A stretch of DNA of 5,104 bases from contig DATEMK010000396.1 in NCBI GenBank assembly GCA_035275625.1, forward strand, positions 1 to 5,104, given 5' to 3'. Made by a program: the position numbers and the translations under genes. Below are positions 4,651 to 5,104 of the stretch, piece after piece. Within the stretch, counting starts at the first letter, position 1. The number at the start of each line of letters is the position of its first letter. Source of the DNA: DATEMK01 sp035275625. Its GTDB lineage: Bacteria; Bacteroidota; Bacteroidia; AKYH767-A; OLB10. The notes beneath the pieces were generated by a model. It was not told the DNA's origin. It saw only the letters and a list, made by a program, of their open reading frames with translations, and made no database searches.

Positions 4651-5104
4651 GTGAAAAAAACATCTGAAATACTTCGCCCTTTAATTGCTCTGTTTTTAGC
4701 AGTGGCAGTTATAAATATTTATGTAACTGATTTTTACTGTAGTTTTTCCAAGGAGGCGGCACATCATCCTTCTTCCGCATTAACAGAGCAGAAAGAAAAC
4801 CATCATTCCCATGAGGTTGATGCTTCTGAAGAACATCACCATCATGGTGATGACGCTGAAGAACACCACCATCACGATGCAAATCAACCGGAAGGCGAGG
4901 GTCCTCATGATGGAAACAATGATGGCAACTGCTGCAAAGATAATTCAAGTGCATTTTTCTCTTCATTAACTCATCAGCCGGTACACTCTGTTTTTATTAA
5001 AGCTCCGGTTAATCCGCTGTTTTTTCAGGTCAATTCTATTAACCAATTTTTAGCTTACGATACTTTTTCATCCTCTCCTGAATATTTATTATTCAGGCCC
5101 CCAC
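4651..5104 (+). CDS. Exported or membrane-anchored His-rich Cys-Cys protein, C-terminus cut by window edge
   Basis: 151 codons are open from a GTG start to the window end. Residues 1-8 are basic or polar, 9-26 form one hydrophobic segment (signal peptide or anchor), and TDFYC ends it at Cys30. Residues 38-86 are a His/Asp/Glu-rich linker with 14 histidines, including two HHHH runs (62-65, 72-75). Cys94-Cys95 follow in NCCKD, then a Phe-rich region to FRPP at 148-151. The order FYC ... CC ... PP recalls small Bacteroidota proteins (HYC_CC_PP-type) often encoded just before metal-efflux or TonB-receptor genes; I recall this from family knowledge and could not test it. Likely role: binding or sensing a transition metal (zinc, copper, nickel or cobalt) outside the cytoplasm. 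Cys30 lacks a convincing lipobox. The GTG start is supported by the promoter just upstream and the typical MKKT opening; no in-frame ATG exists. The downstream gene is out of view. Confidence 0.8.
   Translation, partial: MKKTSEILRPLIALFLAVAVINIYVTDFYCSFSKEAAHHPSSALTEQKENHHSHEVDASEEHHHHGDDAEEHHHHDANQPEGEGPHDGNNDGNCCKDNSSAFFSSLTHQPVHSVFIKAPVNPLFFQVNSINQFLAYDTFSSSPEYLLFRPP
4825..4884 (+). repeat. Two tandem 30-base units encoding EEHHHH
   Basis: Units 4825-4854 and 4855-4884 encode [S/A]-E-E-H-H-H-H followed by three Gly/Asp/Ala/Asn residues. The DNA of the first 21 bases differs at only a few positions, mostly third positions of His codons, which suggests duplication of a ten-residue metal-binding unit followed by synonymous drift. 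Confidence 0.6.

Noticed and set aside
4709..4966. Minus-strand His/Cys-rich frame of 85 codons
   Set aside because: It is the reverse of the His/Asp-rich repeats of the exported protein; His codons on one strand read as ATG/GTG-type codons or His on the other, so the composition is an artefact. The sense frame has a signal segment, promoter and family-like layout.

Overview
The window looks like chromosomal DNA from a member of the Bacteroidota. It is AT-rich, none of its genes has a clear Shine-Dalgarno sequence, and several starts are preceded by the promoter form known in that phylum (TTG/TTTG, a spacer of about 18-20 bases, then TAnnTTTG or a near match). The His-rich Cys-Cys protein at the right edge is also of a kind I associate with that phylum. 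No RNA genes, CRISPR arrays, insertion sequences or phage genes were seen.

Layout. Positions 1-1455, minus strand: a TauE/SafE-family membrane permease followed one base later by moeA (molybdenum cofactor synthesis), whose C-terminal part lies outside the window. A good minus-strand promoter lies at 1482-1510 and fixes the permease start at 1455. Positions 1511-1783: a divergent intergenic region with two imperfect AT-rich inverted repeats and a plausible plus-strand promoter. Positions 1784-3574, plus strand: a complete 596-residue ABC half-exporter most like lipid-linked oligosaccharide flippases (PglK-like). Positions 3598-4142: two tiny divergent genes (71 and 53 codons) that share a C-x3-G-H-x-W ... 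C-x2-C pattern and appear to be paralogues; an operator-like cluster of repeats lies between them. Positions 4143-4650: about 500 bases without a normal gene. They hold a structured stretch that can fold in two mutually exclusive ways around the start of a 17-codon signal-peptide-like ORF, an AT-only hairpin, and the promoter of the next gene. Positions 4651-5104, plus strand: the start of a small exported or membrane-anchored His-rich protein with a Cys-Cys pair, truncated by the window edge.

How the genes may work together. The permease and moeA are almost certainly one operon, suggesting a link between molybdenum cofactor enzymes and export or import of a small anion such as sulfite. The ABC exporter appears to be a single-gene unit. 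The His-rich protein may be the first gene of a metal-resistance or metal-handling operon continuing to the right. The most unusual items are the divergent mini zinc-ribbon pair and the possible RNA switch at 4266-4335.
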